Shown here: positions 54,109-63,075 of the stretch, in pieces
Layout of the letters: each line of letters opens with the position of its first letter
Numbering within the stretch: position 1 is the first letter of the stretch
Origin: Burkholderia pyrrocinia
GTDB lineage: Bacteria; Pseudomonadota; Gammaproteobacteria; Burkholderiales; Burkholderiaceae
Direction: 5' to 3'
Assembly: GCF_018417535.1 (NCBI RefSeq)
Contig: NZ_CP070979.1
Span: 868,001 to 932,000 of the forward strand
DNA: 64,000 nucleotides
Notes under the pieces: generated by a model
Databases searched by the model: none
What the model saw: only the letters and a program-made list of their open reading frames with translations
Told to the model about the DNA's origin: nothing
Made by a program: the position numbers and the translations under genes

Positions 54109-54136
54109 TAAACCATTGAACCGGCATCCTTATTCC
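54109..54136 (-). promoter_or_regulatory. ECF-type promoter of the third DUF4148 gene
   Basis: On the minus strand GGAATAAGG (54136-54128), exactly 13 bases, then GGTTTA (54114-54109). Core and spacing match the promoters of the sigma operon and of the other DUF4148 genes. Confidence 0.6.
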
Positions 54137-54159
54137 CCTACTCTCTTACACAGCCCGCG

Positions 54160-54187
54160 GGAATATCCGGCGACGGAACAGAGTCTA
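54160..54187 (+). promoter_or_regulatory. Weaker ECF-type site facing the YceI transcript
   Basis: GGAATATCC (54160-54168), 13 bases, then AGTCTA (54182-54187). It shares GGAATA and the spacing but has A in place of the first G of GGT. It faces away from the DUF4148 promoter, toward the hypothetical gene and the YceI lipoprotein gene. Confidence 0.35.
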
Positions 54188-54237
54188 CTCATTGCATATC
54201 GAAAGACTGTACGAGGCCGGCAGCGAAGGAACCTGAC

Positions 54238-54570
54238 ATGCAAGACGTTTTCACGAGAGCAAGCGCGTCGCGAGTGCTGACGGCGTTGAGAGGAATCGTG
54301 CCAGCGGTACCGCGGGCAGCGTCACTGCGCAAGGTCCCAGTTCGTGACGATATCAACACGCCTAAAAACAGCACTCGGCTGATGCAGCGAGCCGCACGCG
54401 GGAACGAGTACTCCGCCCACGGTGATCGGCAAGCGGGAGAACTGAATCTGAATCCAGCGAATCCGCGGGAGCAACTCGCCAAGGGTTTGCTGAACAACGC
54501 GCAGTCCAGCAGATATGGATCGCCACTAGCCGGCGTGACGACCTATGTCGTGCCACCTCCGATCAATTGA
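54238..54570 (+). CDS. Hypothetical protein, 110 residues
   Basis: A 110-codon frame starts at 54238 with GAAGGAA eight bases upstream (MQDVFTRASASRVLTALRGI). It is basic, without signal peptide or membrane segment, and ends TTYVVPPPIN. No family is recognised and codon use is only moderately convincing. It lies 43 bp ahead of the YceI gene and may share its transcript. Confidence 0.4.
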   Translation: MQDVFTRASASRVLTALRGIVPAVPRAASLRKVPVRDDINTPKNSTRLMQRAARGNEYSAHGDRQAGELNLNPANPREQLAKGLLNNAQSSRYGSPLAGVTTYVVPPPIN

Positions 54571-54613
54571 GGGTCCGGCAGAGCCGGGTTGATTGGACAC
54601 TGGGATGGAAACG

Positions 54614-55306
54614 ATGAAGAAGCATTCCGTTTATGCGATTGTCATGCGTGCGTTGTGGATCTCGGTGCTAGCAATGGTCGCTTCATGCATGCCACTCCGG
54701 GTGGTCACGCATACCGTCAGTCAGTCGGAGAAGCGGGTGCCGCCAGGCCAGTACGAACTTGATCCATACCACTGGAGCATTACATTCGATGTCGATCACT
54801 TCAAGTATTCGCGCTTCACGATGCGCCTCGATCGTGCAACCGCGAAGCTCGATTGGAACGAAGGTGGGCTCGACAGAAGTTCTGTCGCAGCGACCATCGA
54901 TGCCGCCAGCGTGGACACCCACGTGCCGCTACTCGACAAGCTCGTCCAAGGTGCTGATATGTTCGACGTGGCGCGTTATCCGCAGATCCGGTTTGTCAGC
55001 ACGCGTTTCGAACGCACTGGAGAGGCGCGCGGTACGTTGACTGGCGATCTGACGATCCACGGCATTACTCAACCAGTGACGCTTGACGTGACGTTCAATG
55101 GCTTCGCACCCAATCCACTGACGAAACAGGACACACTCGGCTTCTCGGCGGACGGTCGCTTCAGCCGCGCGAGGTTTGGACTATCGACGTGGTTCCCGGC
55201 CGTAGGCGACGAAATCGACGTGCGGATTCAGGCGGAATTCGTTCGGCAACCCGCGGCGCCCGTGCACGCTACTGGCATACTCGACACGTCGTTCAGGAGG
55301 TCATAA
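54614..55306 (+). CDS. YceI-family lipoprotein
   Basis: A 230-residue protein with a lipoprotein signal (LAMVASCMPL; lipid-bearing Cys near residue 25) and a YceI beta-barrel: PPGQYELDPYHWSITFDVDH, FDVARYPQIRFVSTRFERTG, GTLTGDLTIHGITQPVTLDV. YceI-type barrels bind isoprenoid chains such as quinones. GGATGGA precedes the ATG at 54614; ATG at 54605 is the alternative. It is directly followed by the patatin pseudogene. A quinone-binding envelope protein fits the redox theme of the nearby cyclase. Confidence 0.87.
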   Translation: MKKHSVYAIVMRALWISVLAMVASCMPLRVVTHTVSQSEKRVPPGQYELDPYHWSITFDVDHFKYSRFTMRLDRATAKLDWNEGGLDRSSVAATIDAASVDTHVPLLDKLVQGADMFDVARYPQIRFVSTRFERTGEARGTLTGDLTIHGITQPVTLDVTFNGFAPNPLTKQDTLGFSADGRFSRARFGLSTWFPAVGDEIDVRIQAEFVRQPAAPVHATGILDTSFRRS

Positions 55307-55478
55307 ATGGTCCAGTCCGACAAGCGGGCCGATCGCGCTGAAGACGATTGCCCTTGCCCTGCAAGGCGGGGGGATGCACGGTGCGTTCACCTGGGGCGTG
55401 CTCGACCGTCTGCTTGAGAACGCGAGCGGCCGGTGGAAAGCGCTGCACACGTTTCGACCCCCATCCATGCCGTTATAG
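55307..55478 (+). pseudogene. Frameshifted N-terminal stub of a patatin-like phospholipase
   Basis: AGGAGG and an ATG at 55307 directly follow the YceI stop, but the patatin sequence (ALKTIALALQGGGMHGAFTW, then GVLDRLLENASGRW) lies in the +1 frame relative to that ATG. The frame ends after about 50 codons at 55478, long before the GxSxG nucleophile region. It is therefore both frameshifted and truncated. This marks the right edge of the accessory block. Confidence 0.75.
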
Positions 55479-55621
55479 GCTGTCGACGCAAAATTCCCGC
55501 CCCGCAAACCAGGACGCCCGGCATGCTCGAACGTCTCGCGGCCATCGCGCGCTGCGCGGCCGTCACCGCACCTGCCGCCGTTGCCGCAAATTCCGGATAA
55601 TGTCGACCCCGAACATTTCAC

Positions 55622-56329
55622 ATGACAATGGATCGCCTCATGACCCGCGGAGTCTCCATCACCGGCCGCACGCTGGATCGCGCCGAATTGCTGCTGCTCG
55701 TCGAAGGCTCGCCGACGCCTCTCCATCTGGAGGACTGCGACCTCGAGGGTGCGGACCTGTCGCGCCTGGATTTGCGAGGCGCGCGATTCGAACGATGCGC
55801 GCTCGCGGAAGCGTCGTTCGTCGGCTCGACGCTGGCGCAGACATCGTGGATCCGGTGCCGGGCCCGCCAGGCCAGCTTTGCGTCGTCGGACCTCGAGGAC
55901 GCCGTGTTCCAGTCGTGCGATCTCAACAATACGAGCTGGCGACGCAGCAAGCTCGGATCGGCCCGCTTCAAGGAGTGCCGGCTGACCGGGGCCGATTTCG
56001 AGGAATGCAAGTCACTCGGCCTCGAATTCGAGAACACGTTGCTGGTCGGCGCAAGCCTGCGGCGCTTTTCATTCCGGAAGACCCGGCTCGTGGCACTCGA
56101 TTTCTCGGACGCCGATCTCGCCGGGGCGGACTTTCGCGACGCCGTTTTCGAAGGCGGCAGCCTTCGCAATGCGCATCTGAACGACGTGAAGTTCGAGGGT
56201 GCCGACCTGCGCGACGTGGATCTGAGCGGCACGCCCAAACTGCTCGCGTCCGGCGTCCTCCGCGGCGCGACCGTCTCCTATGATCAGGCGGCCATGCTGA
56301 TCGAGAATCTCGGGATTCGGGTCGCGTAA
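55622..56329 (+). CDS. Pentapeptide-repeat protein (Qnr/MfpA-like fold)
   Basis: The 235-residue protein is built from A(D/N)LxX-type pentapeptides: DCDLEGADLSRLDLRGARFE, SFASSDLEDAVFQSCDLNNT, LTGADFEECKSL, then DFSDADLAGADFRDAVFEGG. They should form a right-handed square beta-helix. The tandem interrupted by one loop region and the length resemble Qnr proteins, which shield DNA gyrase, but pentapeptide proteins have many roles. ATG at 55628 is an alternative start. It stands alone just right of the accessory block. Confidence 0.85.
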   Translation: MTMDRLMTRGVSITGRTLDRAELLLLVEGSPTPLHLEDCDLEGADLSRLDLRGARFERCALAEASFVGSTLAQTSWIRCRARQASFASSDLEDAVFQSCDLNNTSWRRSKLGSARFKECRLTGADFEECKSLGLEFENTLLVGASLRRFSFRKTRLVALDFSDADLAGADFRDAVFEGGSLRNAHLNDVKFEGADLRDVDLSGTPKLLASGVLRGATVSYDQAAMLIENLGIRVA

Positions 56330-57171
56330 CGATCGTGTAACGGGCACGCAGACACGTTCGCGCCCGGTTGATCACCGCTCGGCGGCTCAGGGCACAAACC
56401 GTCGAATATTCTCATCACTTCCGAAGCACGCCGGCCGCCGAACGCCATCTCGCGAGCGCGATACGAGCGTCGCCCCCTCTCCATCGGCATTCGAATCACT
56501 AGGGAAAATCCGGAGACATCCTTACAGCGATTTACCTGATGATTCACAGGAGCGCCATGTTTCAGCGATTCCGCTTGATGCCGAGCTTTCAATTCGCGTC
56601 ATGAAGCCGTTGCCGCCACGCGGCAAACGCGATGACCGAAACTGGAAACGGCAGCCGTCGGCGAATCGTCAGGTGTTCAATACTTTCAACAACCCGGTCG
56701 AGAGTAATCGTGAGAATCCGTGGCCCGCTGGTGCGGTGGAGACGAGGCGATGCGCAAAACCTGCGCGCCGCGATCTCGTTTTCCGACGACAGTGAGGGCG
56801 GGCAACATCCTCGCCTGCCTCTGTCGATCTACACCATCCTGTCCCGCCGTTCCGTTCGCCGTCACAACGCCGTCGCCGCCCGCGCGTCCGTCGCGATCCA
56901 TACCGACGACGTGGCATCGCTGCTGCCGTAGCGCTGCGCCTCCTTTCCCTTTGTCCGTTCGACCCGCTCGCCGTGTCGCCTGACCGGTGAAGGGATCGGC
57001 TCGCACTTCGTTTTCGCGCGATCCGGCTCAAGGTCAAACGGACTCCTGATCGTCGTGCACCGCCATCGCTCGCTGCGAGCGCCGGTTACGCACGCCTGCT
57101 CCATCCGATGAACCGTCGCGCAACGACCCGCGAACCATGGATCGACGCGCGCCGATATGGAAAACATCCTC
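56330..57171. other. Long non-coding gap, nothing recognised
   Basis: About 840 bp. Frames of up to 135 codons on both strands overlap each other and show no family or ribosome binding site. No repeat, RNA motif or terminator with U-run was found. It contains the promoter of the polyamine-type binding protein gene. Confidence 0.45.
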
Positions 57172-58281
57172 ATGCGAATCCCGATGCTTCGCCGTTCGAT
57201 TGCAACCGCCGCCGTCCTGTCTGCCGCCGCTTTCGCCGGCGCGAATGCCCATGCAGCCGGCGAACTGAACATCTACAACTGGTCCGACTACATCGCGCCG
57301 GACACGATCCCGAACTTCCAGAAGCAGACGGGCCTTCACGTCCGCTACGACAACTACGACAGCGACGACACGCTGCAGGCGAAACTGCTGTCGGGAAATT
57401 CCGGCTACGACATCGTCGTGCCGACGTCGAACTACATGGCCAAGCAGATCCAGGCGAGCGTCTACCAGCCGCTCGACAAGTCGAAGCTGCCGAACCTGTC
57501 GAACCTCGATCCGCTGCTGATGAAGATGGTCGCCGACGCCGATCCGGGCAACCAGTACGGCGTGCCGTGGGCATACGGCACCGACGGCATCGGCTACAAC
57601 GTGCAGGCCGTGAAGAAGGCGCTCGGCGACAAGGCACCCACCGACAGTTGGGCGCTGGTGTTCGATCCGGCCAACATGGCGAAACTGAAGAGCTGCGGCG
57701 TGTCGTTCCTCGACCAGGCCGTCGACGTGTTCGCCGCGACGCTGCAGTACATGGGCAAGGATCCGAACAGTACGAACCCGGCCGACTATCGCGCCGCGTA
57801 CGAGGTGCTCAAGAAGGTGCGCCCGTACATCACCCAGTTCAACTCGTCGGGCTATATCAACGATCTCGCGAACAACGACCTGTGCGTGTCGTTCGGCTAT
57901 TCGGGCGACGTCGGCATCGCACACCGTCGCGCCGCAGAAGCGAAACGCCCGTACGAGATCCGCTTCGCGAATCCGAAGGAAGGCGGCCTGCTGTGGTTCG
58001 ACATGATGGTGATCCCGAAGGATGCGCCGAACCGCGACGCCGCGCTGAAATGGATCAACTACCTGCAGGATCCGAAGGTCAACGCGGGCATCACCAACGC
58101 GGTGTTCTATCCGACCGCGAACAAGGCCGCGCGCCAGTACGTGAAGCCCGCGATCGCGCGCGACCTGTCGGTGTATCCCGCCGACGACGTGCTGAGCAGG
58201 ATGACGCTGCTCAAGCCGATGCCGCCCGAGATTCGCCGGCTGCAGAACCGGCTGTGGGCGCAGTTGAAGACCGGGCGCTGA
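57172..58281 (+). CDS. Polyamine-type ABC substrate-binding protein (PotF/PotD-like)
   Basis: A 369-residue periplasmic binding protein (signal peptide to about AHA-AG). GELNIYNWSDYIAPDTIPNF is the family start, GYDIVVPTSNYMAKQI the first ligand-site segment, and VPWAYGTDGIGYN and LSFGYSGDV-like CVSFGYSGDVGIAHRR the rest of the site, with acidic and aromatic residues suited to putrescine or spermidine. ATG at 57157 is the alternative start. No permease or ATPase genes adjoin it, so it works with a transporter encoded elsewhere. Confidence 0.9.
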   Translation: MRIPMLRRSIATAAVLSAAAFAGANAHAAGELNIYNWSDYIAPDTIPNFQKQTGLHVRYDNYDSDDTLQAKLLSGNSGYDIVVPTSNYMAKQIQASVYQPLDKSKLPNLSNLDPLLMKMVADADPGNQYGVPWAYGTDGIGYNVQAVKKALGDKAPTDSWALVFDPANMAKLKSCGVSFLDQAVDVFAATLQYMGKDPNSTNPADYRAAYEVLKKVRPYITQFNSSGYINDLANNDLCVSFGYSGDVGIAHRRAAEAKRPYEIRFANPKEGGLLWFDMMVIPKDAPNRDAALKWINYLQDPKVNAGITNAVFYPTANKAARQYVKPAIARDLSVYPADDVLSRMTLLKPMPPEIRRLQNRLWAQLKTGR

Positions 58282-58347
58282 GCGGCGCGCCGCAACGCCG
58301 CGCCTCCGGCAGTCCGGGCCGGAGGCACGCGCCCGATCGCGCCCGCA

Positions 58348-59565
58348 TCAGAACCGGTGAATGATCCCGGCGCCGAACGCGAACTGGTTGCGGGTCGACG
58401 ACGGCGCCGTGTTGAACCCGTCGCCCAGCGTCGCGGTCGCGTCGACGATGCTGCCCGTGCCGCTCGTGCCGAGCGTCTTGCCCTTCGCATGCTGGTACGC
58501 TTCGAGCAGGTACAGCCCCGTGCGTTTCGACAGCGAGTAGTACTGCGACAGGTTGAACTGGTGATACTGCGCGCTGTCGGTAATACCGTTCGACTCGGTC
58601 GCACGCGTGTACGCATAACCCGCGCCGAAATCCCACACCGCCGACGGCTTCCAGTGCAGCACCGCGCCGGCCGTGTTGAAAATCGCCGTATTGAAGAACT
58701 TCGATGCCGCGCCCGGAATGTATTCGGTGTTGGTGTAGGTGGCCGTCGCGTCCCATGCATCGCTGAACCGGTAACCCAGGCCGACCGCGAACCGCTGCTG
58801 CGCCTTCGCTGTCTGGTAGCCGTTCGTGACCGCCGATACACCGATCTGTGCGCCGCCGTTCGACGTCGTCGAATTCGCGCCCCACGTGCCGCCCGCCGTG
58901 TTCGAGTTGTTCACGCGCTCGAACGCGACGCCGACGCCGAGCGGGCCGGCCGCATACTGGATGCCGGTCGCCCACGTCGAACCCGCGTTCGTGCTGCCGG
59001 CCACGCCGCCGAGCGAATAGGAACCGCTCAGCGTCACGCCATACCATTTCGGCGACGTGTACTCGATCGTGTTGTTCGCGCGGTAGATGGTGTCGAGCCC
59101 GTCGACGTCGCCCGGGTGCGCGCCGTAGTAGCCGGTGATCCACGTGGTCGGGCTGAACGGCGACATCGTCTGGTAGTACGACGCATATTGCCGGCCCGCG
59201 GTCAGCGTGCCGTACGTGGCGTTCGTCAGCCCGACCCATGCCTGGCGCCCGAAGAGCGCATCGGTGTACTGCGCGGCGCCCGTCGCCGAATTGAAGCCCG
59301 ATTCGAGCGTGAACACCGCCTTCGTGCCGCCGCCGAGATCCTCGCTGCCCTTCAGCCCGAAACGGCTGCCGGCCCAGACGCCCTGGTTCATCCTGACGAC
59401 CGACTTCCCGCCGCTCGTCGAGCCGACCGTCGTCGCGTTGCTCTGGTAGCCGATGCCGTTGTCGACGATCCCGTACAGCGTGACGCTGCTCTGCGCGAAC
59501 GCCGGCGCGACGACGGCCATCGCGACGCCGGACGTCAGCGCCACCCGCAATGCCTGCTTCTTCAT
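58348..59565 (-). CDS. Trimeric outer-membrane porin, Burkholderia type
   Basis: A 405-residue general porin. The signal peptide MKKQALRVALTSGVAMAVVA is cleaved near AFA-QS; SSVTLYGIVDNGIGY is the first beta strand and the protein ends FAFGAGIIHRF with the terminal Phe needed for barrel assembly. GSRFGLKGSEDLGGG is a family motif. AAGGAGA precedes the ATG. It is encoded just downstream of the tannase-family gene in the same direction, so it may admit aromatic acids for the adjacent pathway. Confidence 0.93.
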   Translation of the reverse strand: MKKQALRVALTSGVAMAVVAPAFAQSSVTLYGIVDNGIGYQSNATTVGSTSGGKSVVRMNQGVWAGSRFGLKGSEDLGGGTKAVFTLESGFNSATGAAQYTDALFGRQAWVGLTNATYGTLTAGRQYASYYQTMSPFSPTTWITGYYGAHPGDVDGLDTIYRANNTIEYTSPKWYGVTLSGSYSLGGVAGSTNAGSTWATGIQYAAGPLGVGVAFERVNNSNTAGGTWGANSTTSNGGAQIGVSAVTNGYQTAKAQQRFAVGLGYRFSDAWDATATYTNTEYIPGAASKFFNTAIFNTAGAVLHWKPSAVWDFGAGYAYTRATESNGITDSAQYHQFNLSQYYSLSKRTGLYLLEAYQHAKGKTLGTSGTGSIVDATATLGDGFNTAPSSTRNQFAFGAGIIHRF

Positions 59566-59629
59566 TGAACTGTCTCCTTCCTCGCCTGCTTGTGTGAGTG
59601 AATTGTCGTGATCGCGGCCTGCCGCCCGG

Positions 59630-61441
59630 TCAGGGACGATACGCACGCCAGCCATTGCCGCCCGTGCAGACGAGCTGTGAACCCTTGACCTGGCACTGCG
59701 CCTCGTAGCCCGGCGAGTACAGCCATTCGCCGGCCCAGTGCAGGTCGACGAACGGGTCGGCCTTCGGTGTATCGGCAACGAAATTCGTCGCGTCGTCGGT
59801 GCTGCCGCTGCCTGTGTAGCGCGCGGTGGCCGGGTACGGAAACACCGGGCGCGTACGCGTCGTGTTGCCGTTCGCATCGACGATCGACGCGACGATCCTG
59901 CCGGGCGTCGCGCCGGTCTCGGTCCAGGCCATCAGCGGCGTGAGGACGTCGAACACGTTCGGCCCCTGGCCGCCGCCGCAGTGCGCGACACCCGGGAACA
60001 GGTAGAAGCGTGCGAAGCGGTCGACCTGCGCGTCGCCCATGGTCTTCTTCATCGCTTCGTAGTACGCGATGCTCGAACGCGGCGAGATGTGCTGATCCTC
60101 GAGGCCGTGCCACAGCAGCAGCTTGCCGCCGCGGCCGGCGAAGCGGCCGAGGTCGGGATCGGTCGCAGCCAGGTAGTTCGACACCGGCACCGTCTTCGCG
60201 AACGCGTCGAGCGTGAACTTCAGGTCGCCGATCGTCGCTGACGGATACGACGCGTTGTAGGAGTCGAGATAGCGCAGGAACGGCAGCACGAAGCCGATCG
60301 TGCCGCTCGGCGCCGTGGCGGTCGCCGGCACGAACAGGTTCCAGTTCAGCTCCGAGCCCCATTCGCGCGACACGAGCGGTTCGAGACGCGTGCCGTTCGC
60401 GGTCGTCGCGCCGTCGTGAATCCTACGCACGACGTCGGCTTCCTGCGGCGTCAGGCACGTCGCGGTCGATTGTCCGTTCGCGCATGCCAGCGTCGCGGGA
60501 TCGAACCGGCACGCGCGCGGGTTGTCGATCACGCCGTCGACCACGCCATCGAGCCCGTCGCACGCCTTCAGCACCGCGGCATGCAGCATCGGCAGCTTGC
60601 CGGCGAGCAGGATCGCGTTGCCCGTCTTCGGGTCCGTGTTGACCGCGGCCGGCCACGCGTGATGGAACGTGTTCTGCACGATCAGATCGTTCGCGGGCGC
60701 GCCGGCCGCGATGCCGTCGAAATCGTCGGGGAAGCGCTGCGCTTCCATCAGCGCTTCGCGGCCGCCGTCCGAGCAGCCGTCGAAGTACGCGTAGCGCGCG
60801 GGCCGTGCATAGAACTTGCCGATGATCGCCTTGGCCACCTGCGCGGTCGCATGCTCGGCGCGATACGCGAAGTCGAGCTTCGCTTTCGGGTCGAGCGCCC
60901 ACGCACCGTCGTTGCCGCCTTCGTGGCCCATGTCGGTCGCGGCCATCGCGATCGTCCCGTTGGTGACCGGCACGCAGGTCGACGCCATCGGCGCATTGAC
61001 CGACAGGTTGCCGCACAGTCCGCCGCATCCCGTCTGCAGATAACGTTGCGTCCAGCCCTGCGTCGGCAGTTGCAGTTCGAACAGCGACGCGCCCGGTCCG
61101 ATCGTGCCTTTCACGTCGCACATGGGCGCCGGCAGCGTGTTGTTGCCGACGACCGTACCGGCCGGCAGCAGCACCGCCGACGTGATCGTGACGGTGCCGT
61201 CGGTCACGCCGCTCAGGTCGAGCGCCGCGACGGCCGGGCACGACATCGCAGGCATCACCGCCGGAAGATTCGCGAGACCGCCGGCAGCGCTCGCGGCGCT
61301 TGCCGCGTTCGGCCAGCCGGCCAACGCCGCGCACAACCACACCATGCCGATCGCCAGCATCCGGACCAGCGCATCGCGCCGGACGCCTGCCGTGCGACGC
61401 CATGCGCGCACGCTCCACCCTGCCCTGCAGTTCGTCTGCAT
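59630..61441 (-). CDS. Tannase/feruloyl esterase family protein
   Basis: The 603-residue exported protein has the CS-D-HC pattern of this family: GCSDGG (nucleophile Ser beside a Cys), LEDQHIS (Asp) and AHCGGGQGP (His beside Cys). The two Cys residues form the disulfide that holds Ser and His. The signal region is in the first ~50 residues (LVRMLAIGMVWLCAALAG). Such enzymes cleave gallate or cinnamate esters. The start at 61441 has GGAGACAGGA upstream. Nearby 4,5-cleavage genes make gallate esters plausible. Confidence 0.87.
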   Translation of the reverse strand: MQTNCRAGWSVRAWRRTAGVRRDALVRMLAIGMVWLCAALAGWPNAASAASAAGGLANLPAVMPAMSCPAVAALDLSGVTDGTVTITSAVLLPAGTVVGNNTLPAPMCDVKGTIGPGASLFELQLPTQGWTQRYLQTGCGGLCGNLSVNAPMASTCVPVTNGTIAMAATDMGHEGGNDGAWALDPKAKLDFAYRAEHATAQVAKAIIGKFYARPARYAYFDGCSDGGREALMEAQRFPDDFDGIAAGAPANDLIVQNTFHHAWPAAVNTDPKTGNAILLAGKLPMLHAAVLKACDGLDGVVDGVIDNPRACRFDPATLACANGQSTATCLTPQEADVVRRIHDGATTANGTRLEPLVSREWGSELNWNLFVPATATAPSGTIGFVLPFLRYLDSYNASYPSATIGDLKFTLDAFAKTVPVSNYLAATDPDLGRFAGRGGKLLLWHGLEDQHISPRSSIAYYEAMKKTMGDAQVDRFARFYLFPGVAHCGGGQGPNVFDVLTPLMAWTETGATPGRIVASIVDANGNTTRTRPVFPYPATARYTGSGSTDDATNFVADTPKADPFVDLHWAGEWLYSPGYEAQCQVKGSQLVCTGGNGWRAYRP

Positions 61442-61667
61442 TCCTGTCTCCTGTCGTTCTGGTTGGCATGCCGCATGGTCGTCGAGAGACGATGCGGCGA
61501 CTTCACGAAGATCCTGCGATACATCGGTCGGATCGAGGCGGTACCTCATTCGCCTCTTGCTCAGCATAACTAATCTCAATGCACACCCGCGTTGCGAAGA
61601 AAGCCGAATCTCATCTGATCCGTTTATCGATTCCGGTGTGACGCTGCGGCTGCGCTGCTATCCGGCC

Positions 61668-62390
61668 TTACGCCGGTTCCATCCCGCATTCACGCTTGAC
61701 GCGATCGGCCTGCGGCGACGCCAGATACGCGAGAAACGCCGCAGCAGCGTCACAATCGTGCGCCGTCCGGCACACCGCGGCGGCAAACACCGTGACGGCC
61801 TGAACCGCGTCCGGCAGCGTACCGACGACTTCGATGCCCGGCACATGCATCAGCTCGCTCAACTGCTGGAAACCGAGATCGACATCGCCCGATGCGATCA
61901 ACTCGCCGACCGGCACACCCGGCGGCGCCTGGACGACACGCGCTGCGATCGCGTCCGCGATGCCCCAGCGCGCGAACAGGTGGTTGAGGTGCGACCCGCT
62001 CGGCCCCGTCGAATAGCCGATCCGGCCGGCCTGCAGGATCGCGTCGCGAACGCCGGACTCGGTGCCGATATCCGGCCGCACCGCACCCGCCGCCACCGCG
62101 ACCGCGATGCCCGAGCGCGCGATCGCCACGCGGCTACGCGCGTCGACCTGGCCGTCGACCGCGAGCCGCGCGATCGCATCCGACGCGAGCACGACGAAAT
62201 CGAACGGCTCGCCGGCCTGCACGCGCCGTGCCGCGTCGACACCGCCGACGGACCTGACCGACACGCGGCATCCCGTTTCGTCCGCATAAGCGGCGGCCAG
62301 TCGCGCCAGCACCGGCCGCATCGCCATCGACGAAATGCCGGTGACGGCAGCAGCCGCGCAGTCGGTCTGCACCATCGTCGCCCCCCGCAT
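61668..62390 (-). CDS. Solute-binding-like protein (ModA-type fold) in an aromatic gene cluster
   Basis: A 240-residue protein resembling molybdate-type binding proteins: ISSMAMRPVLARLAAAYADE, FDFVVLASDAIARLAVDGQV, GIADAIAARVVQAPPGVPVG, DLGFQQLSELMHVPGIEVVG. No signal peptide is visible, so it may act in the cytoplasm, perhaps as a sensor or enzyme-like protein. Its ATG overlaps the LigK-type stop by one base, indicating joint expression with ring-cleavage enzymes. Molybdate transport is unlikely in this context. Confidence 0.72.
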   Translation of the reverse strand: MRGATMVQTDCAAAAVTGISSMAMRPVLARLAAAYADETGCRVSVRSVGGVDAARRVQAGEPFDFVVLASDAIARLAVDGQVDARSRVAIARSGIAVAVAAGAVRPDIGTESGVRDAILQAGRIGYSTGPSGSHLNHLFARWGIADAIAARVVQAPPGVPVGELIASGDVDLGFQQLSELMHVPGIEVVGTLPDAVQAVTVFAAAVCRTAHDCDAAAAFLAYLASPQADRVKRECGMEPA

Positions 62391-63073
62391 CAGTCGATGT
62401 AGCGCAGGCCGGCCTGCCGCAGCGGCTCGCGCATGTCGTACATGTCGAGTCCCAGCACGCCTGACGCGAGCTTCGCGCGCTTCGCGGCTTCGTTCGCCTC
62501 GCGCGCGATCGCCTTGTCGAGCACGTCGGCAGCGCGCGCGGCCGGCACCACGACCACGCCGTCGTCGTCCGCGACGATCACGTCGCCGGGATTGACGAGC
62601 GCGCCCGCGCACACGACCGGCACGTTCACCGAACCGAGCGTCGCCTTGATCGTGCCTTTCGCGGAGATCGCCTTGCTCCAGACCGGAAACTGCATCGCTT
62701 CGAGCACCGCGACGTCGCGTACGCCCGCATCGATGATCAGCGCCTGTGCGCCGCGCGCCTTGAAGCTCGTCGCGAGCAGGTCGCCGAAATAGCCGTCGGT
62801 GCAATCCGCGGTGATCGCCGCGACGACCACGTCGCCCGGTCGGACCTGCTCGGCCGCGACATGCATCATCCAGTTGTCGCCCGGATGCAGCAGCACGGTG
62901 ACGGCCGTGCCGGACGCCAGCGCACGCGGATAGATCGGCCGCATGTACGGCTTCAGCAGGCCGGTGCGGCCCATCGCCTCGTGCACCGTCGCCGAGCCGA
63001 GCGCACCGAGCCGCGCGGCGACGTCCGGATCCGCGCGGCGGATCGTGCGGTAAACCACGCCAAGTTCATTCAT
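62390..63073 (-). CDS. ligK: 4-carboxy-4-hydroxy-2-oxoadipate aldolase (LigK/GalC, RraA fold)
   Basis: A 227-residue RraA-fold aldolase. [20 protein letters not shown] near the start, [20 protein letters not shown] and the metal/catalytic segment [18 protein letters not shown] then GVRDVAVL (Asp/Arg-Asp pair) match CHA aldolases. It cleaves CHA to pyruvate and oxaloacetate, the last step of the protocatechuate 4,5-cleavage and gallate pathways. It starts 2 bp after the LigJ-type stop. RraA itself (an RNase E inhibitor) is shorter and lacks these residues. Confidence 0.88.
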   Translation of the reverse strand: MNELGVVYRTIRRADPDVAARLGALGSATVHEAMGRTGLLKPYMRPIYPRALASGTAVTVLLHPGDNWMMHVAAEQVRPGDVVVAAITADCTDGYFGDLLATSFKARGAQALIIDAGVRDVAVLEAMQFPVWSKAISAKGTIKATLGSVNVPVVCAGALVNPGDVIVADDDGVVVVPAARAADVLDKAIAREANEAAKRAKLASGVLGLDMYDMREPLRQAGLRYID

Positions 63074-63075
63074 GA

